Below, in pieces: positions 37,515 through 45,571 of a stretch of DNA of 64,000 bases. The notes beneath the pieces were generated by a model that saw only the letters and a list, made by a program, of their open reading frames with translations, had not been told where the DNA came from and made no database searches. Origin of the DNA: Gammaproteobacteria bacterium RIFCSPHIGHO2_12_FULL_41_20 (GTDB taxonomy: Bacteria > Pseudomonadota > Gammaproteobacteria > DSM-16500); contig MGYC01000038.1 in assembly GCA_001801575.1 (NCBI GenBank), positions 1-64,000 of the forward strand. The letters run 5' to 3'. Within the stretch, counting starts at the first letter, position 1. Every line of letters begins with the position of its first letter. Position numbers and translations under genes: made by a program.

Positions 37515-38240
37515 TTATAAATTAAACTCTTCTCCAAGATACACAGCTCTTACTTGCTTATTCTGTAAAATAGTATCTGGAGTACCTTCATATAAAATTT
37601 TTCCTTGATTAACAATATATGCACGCTCACAAATGTCCAGCGTTTCTCGAACGTTGTGATCCGTAATTAACACACCAATACCTCTGTTGCGTAAATGGCT
37701 AATAATACGCTTTATATCAACTAGTGAAATAGGATCAATCCCGGCGAAAGGCTCGTCAAGTAAAATAAATTTCGGTTCAATGGCTAAAGCTCTGGCAATT
37801 TCGACACGACGTCGTTCACCTCCGGATAAACTAATTCCTAAAGAATCTTTAATATGCGTAATATGAAATTCTTCTAATAACTGATGGGCCATGTTCTTGC
37901 GAGTTTTTTTGTCAAGATCTTGTCTTAACTCTAAAATAGCCATGATGTTTTCTTCAACAGTTAACTTACGAAATACTGATGCTTCTTGCGGTAAATAACC
38001 AATACCCAGCTTTGCTCTAACATGTACAGATAAGGTAGAAATTTCTTTACTACCCAACCATATTTGTCCACTATCACATGGAATAAGGCCAACAATCATA
38101 TAAAAAGATGTGGTTTTGCCTGCGCCATTTGGACCTAATAACCCAACAATCTCTCCCTGTTTCACTTCGAGTGACACATCTTTTACTACTGGCTGTGCAT
38201 GGTATTGCTTACTAAGCTGGCAAACTCGTAACATATTCAT
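37515..38240 (-). CDS. lptB: LPS export ABC transporter ATP-binding protein
   Basis: The 241-residue protein has a Walker A (GPNGAGKTT), Q-loop (GYLPQE), ABC signature (LSGGERRR), Walker B ([12 protein letters not shown]) and H-loop His (LITDHN), in the LptB style. It drives LptFG to pull lipopolysaccharide from the inner membrane to the LptA bridge. It overlaps lptA by 4 bases. In this window lptF/lptG are not present. Alternative start: ATG 38234. Confidence 0.96.
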   Translation of the reverse strand: MNMLRVCQLSKQYHAQPVVKDVSLEVKQGEIVGLLGPNGAGKTTSFYMIVGLIPCDSGQIWLGSKEISTLSVHVRAKLGIGYLPQEASVFRKLTVEENIMAILELRQDLDKKTRKNMAHQLLEEFHITHIKDSLGISLSGGERRRVEIARALAIEPKFILLDEPFAGIDPISLVDIKRIISHLRNRGIGVLITDHNVRETLDICERAYIVNQGKILYEGTPDTILQNKQVRAVYLGEEFNL

Positions 38241-38752
38241 GAAGATAAACTCTGCGTTTCTGGATCATACACAATGGTAGCATGGCCTCGTTGTGAATGG
38301 GGAACAGTTATCACTTGGTTTTTAATATTATAAATAATAATAGGGCCTTTAAAGCTATTCCCTGCTTGTGTTACTAATACATCCCTTTCTAATATTACCA
38401 AAGATCGGTGCGGATAAAATCGTATTACTTTTGCTTTAGCATGTAATGGCATCACATCTACTTGGGGCGTTGTCCAATAATGAGCAAGCCGAGAAACTCC
38501 ATAAGCAATTGCCTCTTGAATCTTCTGCTTACCATCTCTTTTTGTAACTAAACGATCAGCAATAAGATGCGCATCCCCTTGATCTACTTTAACATGGCCA
38601 TCAAATACATGAACTCCTGTTTTATGATTATAAACAAAAGAATCAGCAATAATATACACTGGCTTATCGTTATCTAAAGCCAGACAAAACACGGGTAAAA
38701 TGCTATAAACCACTACCATTAAAAATAAGCATTGCTTAAAAACCCGGAACAT
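38237..38752 (-). CDS. lptA: LPS transport periplasmic protein LptA
   Basis: The 171-residue protein has a signal peptide ([20 protein letters not shown], cleavage near CLA) and the OstA/LptA beta-jellyroll repeats with the typical [21 protein letters not shown]. It forms the periplasmic bridge for lipopolysaccharide. I chose ATG 38752 over the GTG at 38761, because the signal peptide is then standard. It overlaps lptC's end by about 17 bases and lptB's start by 4, so the genes are translationally coupled. Confidence 0.92.
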   Translation of the reverse strand: MFRVFKQCLFLMVVVYSILPVFCLALDNDKPVYIIADSFVYNHKTGVHVFDGHVKVDQGDAHLIADRLVTKRDGKQKIQEAIAYGVSRLAHYWTTPQVDVMPLHAKAKVIRFYPHRSLVILERDVLVTQAGNSFKGPIIIYNIKNQVITVPHSQRGHATIVYDPETQSLSS

Positions 38753-39299
38753 ATTCACCACTTGTTTGCGAAAGAAGTTTTATGGTACCGCTTATCATAT
38801 CACTTTCCATGCCTTTTGCTCGCACAGTCATATTAGGTTGATCTACTGTAATAATCTCTTGCGTCCAGGCTGTTTGCTTTTCTGGAGACACAGATAACGA
38901 AGGTGTTTTTATGATAGTAGTAGGCGTGGAATAATCAGCCGGATGGTGAATAATCACATTGTTCCAGAAAAAAATCTGATTAATACCCTGAGTGGCTTTC
39001 GCATATTGCGAGGTAATAATCCAAGGTTGATGAGCAGGCCGATAGAGAGTGAGTTGAGGCAAAAAAATATCAGTAGTGTCATTATCTGTATAATGAACCA
39101 TTTTTGGCGTCACTAATTTAAGGCTGGGTTTACCTTGTTGGTCCATAACAAATGCTTCTACCCCTTCCATAAAAGCATCCAGAGTGGTAGAGGAGGTAGT
39201 GGCTGCAGTAGGAGAGTGTGCATCTATTAATAAAGACCAAGCAGAAAAACCCATCGCAAGAAGGAGAAGCACCCCTATAATCATTTTTTGATATGACAT
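38736..39299 (-). CDS. lptC: LPS export protein LptC
   Basis: The 187-residue protein has a single N-terminal membrane anchor (IIGVLLLLAMGFSAWSLL) and a periplasmic beta domain with the LptC pattern (VTPKMVHYTDNDTTDIFLPQLTLY...W.ITSQYAKATQGI). It links the LptBFG transporter to LptA. Sequence conservation in LptC is low, so the call leans on the anchor, size and place between kdsC and lptA. Confidence 0.9.
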   Translation of the reverse strand: MSYQKMIIGVLLLLAMGFSAWSLLIDAHSPTAATTSSTTLDAFMEGVEAFVMDQQGKPSLKLVTPKMVHYTDNDTTDIFLPQLTLYRPAHQPWIITSQYAKATQGINQIFFWNNVIIHHPADYSTPTTIIKTPSLSVSPEKQTAWTQEIITVDQPNMTVRAKGMESDMISGTIKLLSQTSGEYVPGF

Positions 39300-39308
39300 A
39301 ATAGTTTC

Positions 39309-39833
39309 TCATAAACACAAATAAGCATGTAAGACCTTAGAATACTGATCTTGTGCTTTAAGAATAAAATCGCAAACTTCACGCACCGCACCCTGCCCAG
39401 CCTGACAGGTAGTAATATAATTCGCATATTCGCGCATAACATCAGGTGCATTAGGAACAGTCACCGCAAAACCAACTCGACGTAATAAAGGTAGATCAGG
39501 AAAGTCATCCCCCATGTAAGCAACTTGTTGATCAGCTAGTTGCAGCTTTTTTTTAATATCCTCATAAGCCGGTATCTTGTTCTCCTGCCCTTGATAAAAG
39601 TGCGTAATACCGAGATCGGCCACGCGCGCTGCAGCGCTAGCAGAAATTTTTGCAGTAATAATAGCAACTTCAATACCAGCTTTTTGTAGTAGTTTTATGC
39701 CAAATCCATCATGAACGTGAAAAACCTTATATTCTGCACCTCCAGCGCCATAAACTATTCCCCCGGAAGTTAAGACACCATCCACATCAAAAATAGCAAG
39801 TTTAATAAGCTTAACTCTCTCTATAAGATGCAT
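39309..39833 (-). CDS. kdsC: 3-deoxy-D-manno-octulosonate-8-phosphate phosphatase
   Basis: The 174-residue HAD phosphatase lacks a cap domain. The motifs are FDVDGVLT (nucleophile and acid Asp), AIITAK, GQENKIPAY and YMGDDFPDLPLL. It hydrolyses KDO-8-phosphate to KDO for the inner core of lipopolysaccharide. It overlaps the kdsD stop by one base (TAATG) and precedes lptC by 9 bases. Confidence 0.95.
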   Translation of the reverse strand: MHLIERVKLIKLAIFDVDGVLTSGGIVYGAGGAEYKVFHVHDGFGIKLLQKAGIEVAIITAKISASAAARVADLGITHFYQGQENKIPAYEDIKKKLQLADQQVAYMGDDFPDLPLLRRVGFAVTVPNAPDVMREYANYITTCQAGQGAVREVCDFILKAQDQYSKVLHAYLCL

Positions 39834-40846
39834 TAAGCCACCCCTGCGCGCAAAATATCATGAATGTGCACAATACCTATAATTGTATTTTGTTCATCCG
39901 TTACAACAAGAGAGGTAATTTTATATGTTTCCATAATGTTTAGTGCTTCCGCAGCTAATACATCAGCTCTTATCATCTTGGGATTTTTAGACATGACTTG
40001 ATAAATGGGTGTCTTATGGATATCTGCATGATTATCAAAAGCACGACGCACGTCTCCATCCGTAAAAACGCCGACTAACTGATTTTTACCATCAACAATC
40101 GTTGTCATGCCCAGTTGCTTCTGTGTCATTTCAACCAACGCTGTCTTTATTGATGCTTGATGATCCACCTGGGGAATCTTATCTCCTACATGCATAATCT
40201 CATTCACTTGTAACAAAAGGCGCCGACCTAATGCACCACCAGGATGAGAAAGAGCAAAATCTTGTTCGGTAAAACCCCGATGCTCTAACAATGCCATGGC
40301 TAATGCATCTCCCATCACTAAAGCCGCCGTCGTACTAGCCGTAGGAGCAAGACCTAAAGGGCAGGCTTCTTTTTCTATGCTCACATCAATATTTACAGTC
40401 GCCGCTTTAGCTAGAGTAGAGCAAGGCTTTCCTGTTAATGAAATAACAGGGATTTTTAAGCGTTTAACGAAAGGAAGAATGGAAATAATTTCTTCAGTTT
40501 CACCTGAATAAGAAAAAATTAGTGCCACATCATTCTTGGTAATCATACCAATATCACCATGTTTGGCTTCACTAGGATGCACAAAAAAAGCTGGGCTGCC
40601 AGTGCTCGCAAAGGTAGCTGCAATCTTGCGACCAATATGCCCTGATTTTCCTACCCCCATGACCACAATGCGGCCAGAACACGCAATAAGATATTGACAA
40701 GCCTTAGCGAAACGATGATCGAGGCGATGGGTAAGCGCATAAATAGTCTTTGCTTCAATTTCGACCACCGCTTTACCTAGTTTACAGAATAACTCTATAT
40801 CCGTAGCCGTATGTAAATCACATAATTCTTCAATATCTTGCGTCAT
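39833..40846 (-). CDS. kdsD: arabinose-5-phosphate isomerase KdsD
   Basis: The 337-residue protein has an N-terminal SIS domain (RIVVMGVGKSGHIGRKIAATFASTGSPAFFVHPSEAKHGDIGM) and two C-terminal CBS domains. It converts ribulose-5-phosphate to arabinose-5-phosphate for KDO synthesis. An upstream reading to 41047 is unlikely: it runs into the divergent mlaF gene, and a proper N-terminus (MTQDIEELC) begins at ATG 40846. It heads the kdsD-kdsC-lptC-lptA-lptB-hpf operon. Confidence 0.93.
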   Translation of the reverse strand: MTQDIEELCDLHTATDIELFCKLGKAVVEIEAKTIYALTHRLDHRFAKACQYLIACSGRIVVMGVGKSGHIGRKIAATFASTGSPAFFVHPSEAKHGDIGMITKNDVALIFSYSGETEEIISILPFVKRLKIPVISLTGKPCSTLAKAATVNIDVSIEKEACPLGLAPTASTTAALVMGDALAMALLEHRGFTEQDFALSHPGGALGRRLLLQVNEIMHVGDKIPQVDHQASIKTALVEMTQKQLGMTTIVDGKNQLVGVFTDGDVRRAFDNHADIHKTPIYQVMSKNPKMIRADVLAAEALNIMETYKITSLVVTDEQNTIIGIVHIHDILRAGVA

Positions 40847-40862
40847 TATTCTACGCCCTGAT

Positions 40863-40892
40863 TTGACAAAGTTGCTTAAAATACCGTATCTT
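40863..40892 (+). promoter_or_regulatory. sigma70-like promoter for the mla operon
   Basis: TTGACA at 40863-40868 and TATCTT at 40887-40892 are 18 bases apart, about 45 bases before the mlaF ATG. The gap to the divergent kdsD start is only about 16 bases, so the kdsD promoter must overlap this region on the other strand. Confidence 0.5.
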
Positions 40893-40937
40893 AGCTGTAT
40901 ATGCCTACTACGACAAGTAAGTCGAGGCAACCCACTC

Positions 40938-41744
40938 ATGGACCACTTAGTCGAGATCGGCCAGTTATCCTTCCAGCACGGAAATGGTAAAGTTGTTTTT
41001 GATAATATCAATATCTCTATTTCCCGAGGCAAAATTACCGCCATCATGGGACCCAGTGGAACAGGTAAAACAACACTATTACGTTTAATTGGCGGCCAAC
41101 TTACCCCTTGCCGTGGTTATGTTACCGTAGCTGGCCAGCATGTACACCAACTATCACGCAAGGCATTATACCAGTTGCGAATGCGCATGGGGATGTTATT
41201 TCAAAGCGGGGGGTTATTTACGCATTGCAATGTATTTGAGAATGTTGCATTCCCGCTGCGAGAGCATACATCCCTTTCTAACTCTATGATTCACAGCATG
41301 GTTTTAATGAAGCTGCAAATGGTGGGATTGCGTGGAGCGGCAGAATTGATGCCAGGAACCTTATCAGGAGGTATGGCGCGACGTGTTGCTTTAGCAAGAG
41401 CCATAGCCATGGATCCAGAGCTAATTATGTACGATGAGCCCTTTACCGGCCAGGATCCTATTTCTATGGGAGTATTAATTAAACTCATTCGCACCTTGAA
41501 TGATACCCTAGGCTTAACCAGTATTATTGTTTCACACGATGTACAGGAAACTTTGTCCATTTCCGACTATGTTTATATTATCGCTGACGGAAAAATAGTA
41601 GGGCAGGGAGTACCTCAAGACGTGTTAACTAACCCCACAAAGCAATTGCAACAGTTCTTAAAAGGGTTACCCGATGGCCCTGTCCCCTTTGATTATCCAG
41701 CAAAGCAATTAAAAGAGGATTTTTTTTCGTGGAGTAACACATGA
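40938..41744 (+). CDS. mlaF: phospholipid transport ABC ATP-binding protein MlaF
   Basis: The 268-residue ATPase has GPSGTGKTT (Walker A), LSGGMARR (signature), [13 protein letters not shown] (Walker B and D-loop) and VSHD (H-loop). It powers MlaE in the system that returns phospholipids from the outer membrane to the inner membrane. ATG 40938 (MDHLVEIG) is preferred to upstream TTG codons, as in other MlaF proteins; gagg lies 11 bases before it. It overlaps mlaE by 4 bases. Confidence 0.93.
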   Translation: MDHLVEIGQLSFQHGNGKVVFDNINISISRGKITAIMGPSGTGKTTLLRLIGGQLTPCRGYVTVAGQHVHQLSRKALYQLRMRMGMLFQSGGLFTHCNVFENVAFPLREHTSLSNSMIHSMVLMKLQMVGLRGAAELMPGTLSGGMARRVALARAIAMDPELIMYDEPFTGQDPISMGVLIKLIRTLNDTLGLTSIIVSHDVQETLSISDYVYIIADGKIVGQGVPQDVLTNPTKQLQQFLKGLPDGPVPFDYPAKQLKEDFFSWSNT

Positions 41745-42523
41745 TCGCCTCTATAACGGCATTAGGTAGATTAGGTATTAATGAGCTAAGGGAGTTTGGA
41801 AAAGCAGGGATTTTGCTTTACCAGGTTCTATGCTGTCAACCCAACTATCGCAAAAGCATTCCATTAACTTTGCAGCAAGTATATATGGAAGGGGTGTTAT
41901 CCTTATTAATTATTATTGTTTCCGGCCTGTTTATTGGCATGGTAGTAGCTTTACAAGGTTACCATACATTAGCCAAATTCGGAGCAGCTCAGCAACTAGG
42001 CCCACTGGTTGCATTAAGTGTAACACGTGAGCTTGGCCCTGTCGTAACTGCCATTTTATTTGCAGGACGTGCTGGTTCAGCATTAACTGCTGAAATAGGC
42101 TTGATGAAAGCTACCGAACAATTATCCAGCATGGAAATGATGGCGGTAGATCCAATAAGGCAAATTATTTCTCCACGTTTTTGGGGAGGAGTATTTTCCA
42201 TGCCGCTTTTAACCTTAGTCTTTAATGCAATGGCTATTTATGGGGCCTATTTAGTGGGAGTGCAATGGTTAGGACTGGACACAGGGGTATTTTGGTCAAA
42301 TATGCAAGACTCCGTAGATTTCTACGCCGATGTCATCAACGGTATTATTAAAAGCGTAGTCTTTGGCATTGTGGTGACATGGATTGCGGTTTATCAAGGT
42401 TATAATGCCAAGCCAACTGCCGCAGGCATAGCAATAGCAACCACGCACTCTGTGGTCTATGCCTCCCTTGCAATATTAGGACTGGATTTCATATTAACCG
42501 CCATGATGATAAGAGGTTGGTAA
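41741..42523 (+). CDS. mlaE: phospholipid transport permease MlaE
   Basis: The 260-residue membrane protein has the MlaE family permease domain with [21 protein letters not shown], the helix with [36 protein letters not shown] and five membrane helices. It binds MlaF and MlaD in the inner membrane. It overlaps mlaD's start by one base. Confidence 0.95.
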   Translation: MIASITALGRLGINELREFGKAGILLYQVLCCQPNYRKSIPLTLQQVYMEGVLSLLIIIVSGLFIGMVVALQGYHTLAKFGAAQQLGPLVALSVTRELGPVVTAILFAGRAGSALTAEIGLMKATEQLSSMEMMAVDPIRQIISPRFWGGVFSMPLLTLVFNAMAIYGAYLVGVQWLGLDTGVFWSNMQDSVDFYADVINGIIKSVVFGIVVTWIAVYQGYNAKPTAAGIAIATTHSVVYASLAILGLDFILTAMMIRGW

Positions 42524-43011
42524 TGATCTCACAGAGATTCATTGAAAGCATAGTTGGATTGTTTGTATTAATTGCTATGCTTGCCTTATTAGTTTTAGCC
42601 TTCAAGGTAAGCGGGTTAACCAGTTTTTTCCCTGGAAAAGGATTTACTGTAACTGCTTATTTTGATGATGCTGGACAACTCAAAATAAGAGCGCCCGTTA
42701 AAATTGCCGGCGTACAAATAGGCGAAGTAAAACGTATAGAATTAGACCCTGTTACATTCAAGGCAATCGTAACTATGCGTATATATAAAAAATACAACGA
42801 CATTCCCGACGACTCATCGGCAAGCATTATGACTGCCGGTTTATTAGGCGATAACTATATTACGATCACACCTATGTATAGCCAAGCCTTTTTGGCGCAA
42901 GGAAGTCAAATCCAATATACCCAACCTGCCATTATTTTAGAAAAACTAATCGGGCAATTTATATATAAATTAGGCAATACCGACAAGGAGGAACAACATG
43001 AAAAGCCGTAG
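42523..43011 (+). CDS. mlaD: phospholipid transport substrate-binding MCE protein MlaD
   Basis: The 162-residue protein has one N-terminal membrane helix and an MCE domain (FTVTAYFDDAGQLKIRAPVKIAGVQIGEV, SASIMTAGLLGDNYITITP). It forms the hexameric ring on MlaE. ATG 42523 lies in a TAATG overlap with mlaE. The reading upstream to TTG 42517 is less likely. It overlaps mlaC by 14 bases. Confidence 0.93.
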   Translation: MISQRFIESIVGLFVLIAMLALLVLAFKVSGLTSFFPGKGFTVTAYFDDAGQLKIRAPVKIAGVQIGEVKRIELDPVTFKAIVTMRIYKKYNDIPDDSSASIMTAGLLGDNYITITPMYSQAFLAQGSQIQYTQPAIILEKLIGQFIYKLGNTDKEEQHEKP

Positions 43012-43636
43012 CCTTCGTTCTACCCTTATCGTTGGTCTTTGCATAATAATCTCGTCAATAGCAATCGCGCAAATCCATGATAATGATCCCGTAACGTTAC
43101 TACAGTCAATTGCAGATAAGATGCTAACTCAATTAAAAGTAAATAAAGCAACATTAAAAACCAATCCACGTATCGTGTATTCGCTTGCACGCACTATTAT
43201 AGTTCCTTATGCAAATTTAGCAGAAATGTCCAAGCGTGTACTGCCACCGCAAACATGGAATCAAGCAACACCAGCACAACGGGCACGCTTTCAACAGGAG
43301 TTTACTACCACGTTAATTCGCACTTATGCCTCAGCATTAGCGTCTTACAAAGATCAAGAAGTAAAATTTTACCCTGTACGAGGAGGCTACGCAGGTAAAA
43401 GCACTGTTCAAGTCAATAGCGAAATTACTAGCACTAATGGGCCTGCTATTTCAGTAACTTATCGATTAGTTAATAACAATGGACATTGGCGTTTGTATGA
43501 CATGTCAGTAGAAGGAGTCAGTATGCTAGAAAGTTTCCGCTCTCAATTCTCTGACATTCTTGCGCAAGGAGACATGAACCTGTTACTGCAACGGTTAGCA
43601 GCGCATAATAAGGGTAAAGGTAAGGGTAAAGGATAA
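42998..43636 (+). CDS. mlaC: phospholipid-binding periplasmic protein MlaC
   Basis: The 212-residue protein has a signal peptide (SLRSTLIVGLCIIISSIAIA), then the MlaC domain: MLTQLKVNKATLKTNPRIVYSLARTIIVPYANLAEMSKRVLPP, with YKDQEVKFYPV and WRLYDMSVEGVSMLESFRSQF near the end. The C-terminus has an unusual Gly/Lys run (KGKGKGKG). It ferries phospholipid between the outer-membrane MlaA and the MlaFEDB complex. A good ggagg precedes ATG 42998. MlaA is not in this window. Confidence 0.93.
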   Translation: MKSRSLRSTLIVGLCIIISSIAIAQIHDNDPVTLLQSIADKMLTQLKVNKATLKTNPRIVYSLARTIIVPYANLAEMSKRVLPPQTWNQATPAQRARFQQEFTTTLIRTYASALASYKDQEVKFYPVRGGYAGKSTVQVNSEITSTNGPAISVTYRLVNNNGHWRLYDMSVEGVSMLESFRSQFSDILAQGDMNLLLQRLAAHNKGKGKGKG

Positions 43637-43644
43637 AATTAGCT

Positions 43645-43959
43645 ATGACTGAGCAGCAAGCTACTATTTGTTACCAAGACTCCCAATTTATTATTAGCGG
43701 GGACTTAACTTTTGCAACCGTCCCAGTAGTATGGAATAAAAGCCAGCCCATGCTAGATGGCAAAGCTCAACTATTACTTGATTTTTCTAGGGTAACATCA
43801 AGTAATAGCGCAGGTCTCGCATTGATTTTAGAATGGCTAAAATATGCCAAATACCATAATAAAAAAATCCAATTACACCATTTGCCACCGCAACTATTAA
43901 CCATAGCAAGGGTAGCGGGTCTAGATGCATTACTACATGAGTACCAGAAAACCGATTAA
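43645..43959 (+). CDS. mlaB: STAS-domain protein MlaB
   Basis: The 104-residue STAS protein has the pattern LTFATVPVVWNK...LLLDFSRVTSSNSAGLALILEWLKYAKYHNKKIQLHHLPPQLLTIARVAGLD. It stabilises the MlaFE complex by binding MlaF. It is the last gene of the mlaFEDCB operon, following mlaC by 8 bases. Its order is the usual one. It is convergent with a 116-residue unknown gene. Confidence 0.9.
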   Translation: MTEQQATICYQDSQFIISGDLTFATVPVVWNKSQPMLDGKAQLLLDFSRVTSSNSAGLALILEWLKYAKYHNKKIQLHHLPPQLLTIARVAGLDALLHEYQKTD

Positions 43960-44001
43960 GAGAAGAGGATGACAAGCAAGCTCAGCGTAACACTCTCCAA
44001 G

Positions 44002-44352
44002 TTACCGAATGGATTTCTTTACCCTATTTTTATATAATCCATCTATTCTCGACACAAGCTCATCTATTACATTAATCTCTCTCTCAAATAGCTCTACTGT
44101 ACCCTTAAGACCTTGGCATTGTTTTTGTAAGTCTCGTAATTGTTCCAAGCTAATAGGATAAGGTGAGGAGAAAACCTGGGTGGTCTCAGCTATTAAATGC
44201 CGGAATTCTTTATGAGTTAATTGATTAATAGAACAATAACTTCCCGCATATCTATCCAGTAGGGATACCGTGCCCAGCCACTCCTGAATAGCGCGTATTT
44301 CATCGGGTGGTTTTGGGGTTCTCTGGCGTAAAAAAAATCGTCGGAACAACAT
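44002..44352 (-). CDS. hypothetical protein with predicted helices
   Basis: This 116-residue protein is not one I recognise. It begins MLFRRFFLRQRTPKPPD, is basic at the N-terminus, and has a helical middle and C-terminus (ISLEQLRDLQKQCQGLKGTVELFEREINVIDELVSRIDGLY) that suggests a short coiled coil. There is no clear signal peptide or full membrane segment. It is convergent with mlaB. The frame runs upstream beyond any evident gene to 44352 with normal codon usage. Function unknown. Confidence 0.5.
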   Translation of the reverse strand: MLFRRFFLRQRTPKPPDEIRAIQEWLGTVSLLDRYAGSYCSINQLTHKEFRHLIAETTQVFSSPYPISLEQLRDLQKQCQGLKGTVELFEREINVIDELVSRIDGLYKNRVKKSIR

Positions 44353-44431
44353 ATTGCCTCAGATAAATAGAAACCACATGTTTTTAGTATAGACGGTATT
44401 TTCTGCAATGCAGTTTGATCAAAAAAAGTTC

Positions 44432-44459
44432 TTGACGTGGAGAGAAAAACCTCTAAAAT
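44432..44459 (+). promoter_or_regulatory. sigma70-like promoter for the polyamine operon
   Basis: TTGACG at 44432-44437 and TAAAAT at 44454-44459 are 16 bases apart, about 55 bases before the ATG at 44514. This spacing and position fit transcription of the deoxyhypusine-synthase-like gene and its downstream partners. Confidence 0.55.
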
Positions 44460-44513
44460 CCGATTAAATTTTCCATAAAATAATTGACATGGTTATAGTT
44501 GAGGTTGATTGGG

Positions 44514-45569
44514 ATGAAGCAAAAACCAACGAAAGCAGCATTACTTCAGTCTGAAGTAAAACATTTTGACATTACTCAACCTCTCTCATGGCAGGCTTTA
44601 GTTAACTCCATGCAAAACACTGCCTTCCAAGCCCGCAATTTAGCGCGGGCAGCCAACATCTATGAGCAAATGCTAACAGACAAAACCTGCTCTATTATTC
44701 TTTGTTTGGCTGGTTCTCTTATCAGCGCAGGCATGAAAAAAATTATCGTCGATATGATAGAAAACAATATGATAGATGCCATAGTATCCACCGGTGCAAA
44801 TATTGTCGACCAAGATTTCTTTGAAGCTTTGGGCTTTAAACACTACCAAGGCACACCACATACTGATGACGAAATGCTACAAGAACTCGCGATTGACCGT
44901 ATTTATGATACGTATATTAACGAAGATGACTTACGTATTTGCGACCATACCATTCGAGATATAGCTAATCAATTAAAACCACAAGCGTACTCTTCGCGTG
45001 AATTTGTCTATAAAATGGGGGAATACTTACAAAAACATCATCCCAAAATAACCTCGATTGTGCGCTCAGCGTACACAAAAAAACTGCCTATCTTTATTCC
45101 CGCATTCAGTGATTGCAGTGCTGGCTTTGGGTTGGTCATGCACCAAATGGAAAACCCCCATCAGCATGTTACTATTGACTCTGTAAAAGATTTTCGTGAA
45201 TTAACCCAATTAAAAATTAAAGCGGGAGAAACCGGATTACTCATGATGGGGGGCGGCGTACCTAAAAACTTTGCTCAAGATATTGTGGTAGCTGCGGAGT
45301 TACTAGGCGTAGAAGCACCACTACATAAATATGCTATTCAAGTCACAGTAGCAGATGAACGCGATGGCGCCCTGTCTGGCTCAACCTTACGCGAAGCATG
45401 CTCTTGGGGTAAGGTGGCAGTTGTATATGAACAAATGGTGTTTTGTGAAGCCACCATTGCATTACCGGTAATTGCCGGATTCGCCTATGAAAAGGGCTCT
45501 TGGAAAAACCGCCAAGGAAAGCAATATCATGCCATCTTTACAGAATGCGTTTCTGCGGTGAGTGTCTAA
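44514..45569 (+). CDS. deoxyhypusine synthase-like enzyme, probable homospermidine synthase
   Basis: The 351-residue protein belongs to the deoxyhypusine synthase family: LAGSLISAGMKKIIVDMI, STGANIVDQDFFEALGF, and near the C-terminus LLMMGGGVPKNFAQDI, which holds the reactive Lys equivalent to human Lys329. The final SGSTLREACSWGKV is also typical. Bacteria lack eIF5A hypusination, and bacterial members with arginine decarboxylase neighbours have been linked to homospermidine formation. I place the start at ATG 44514 behind gagg; the TTG at 44499 is an in-frame extension. It is the first gene of the operon; the next gene starts 2 bases after its stop. Confidence 0.82.
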   Translation: MKQKPTKAALLQSEVKHFDITQPLSWQALVNSMQNTAFQARNLARAANIYEQMLTDKTCSIILCLAGSLISAGMKKIIVDMIENNMIDAIVSTGANIVDQDFFEALGFKHYQGTPHTDDEMLQELAIDRIYDTYINEDDLRICDHTIRDIANQLKPQAYSSREFVYKMGEYLQKHHPKITSIVRSAYTKKLPIFIPAFSDCSAGFGLVMHQMENPHQHVTIDSVKDFRELTQLKIKAGETGLLMMGGGVPKNFAQDIVVAAELLGVEAPLHKYAIQVTVADERDGALSGSTLREACSWGKVAVVYEQMVFCEATIALPVIAGFAYEKGSWKNRQGKQYHAIFTECVSAVSV

Positions 45570-45571
45570 CC

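Noticed and set aside
40847-41047. 67-codon upstream extension of kdsD
   Set aside because: It runs antisense through the mlaF start and promoter; the family N-terminus begins at 40846.
45500-45571. Upstream extension of arginine decarboxylase
   Set aside because: It lies inside the coding region of the previous gene in another frame; GTG 45572 directly after that gene's stop fits better.
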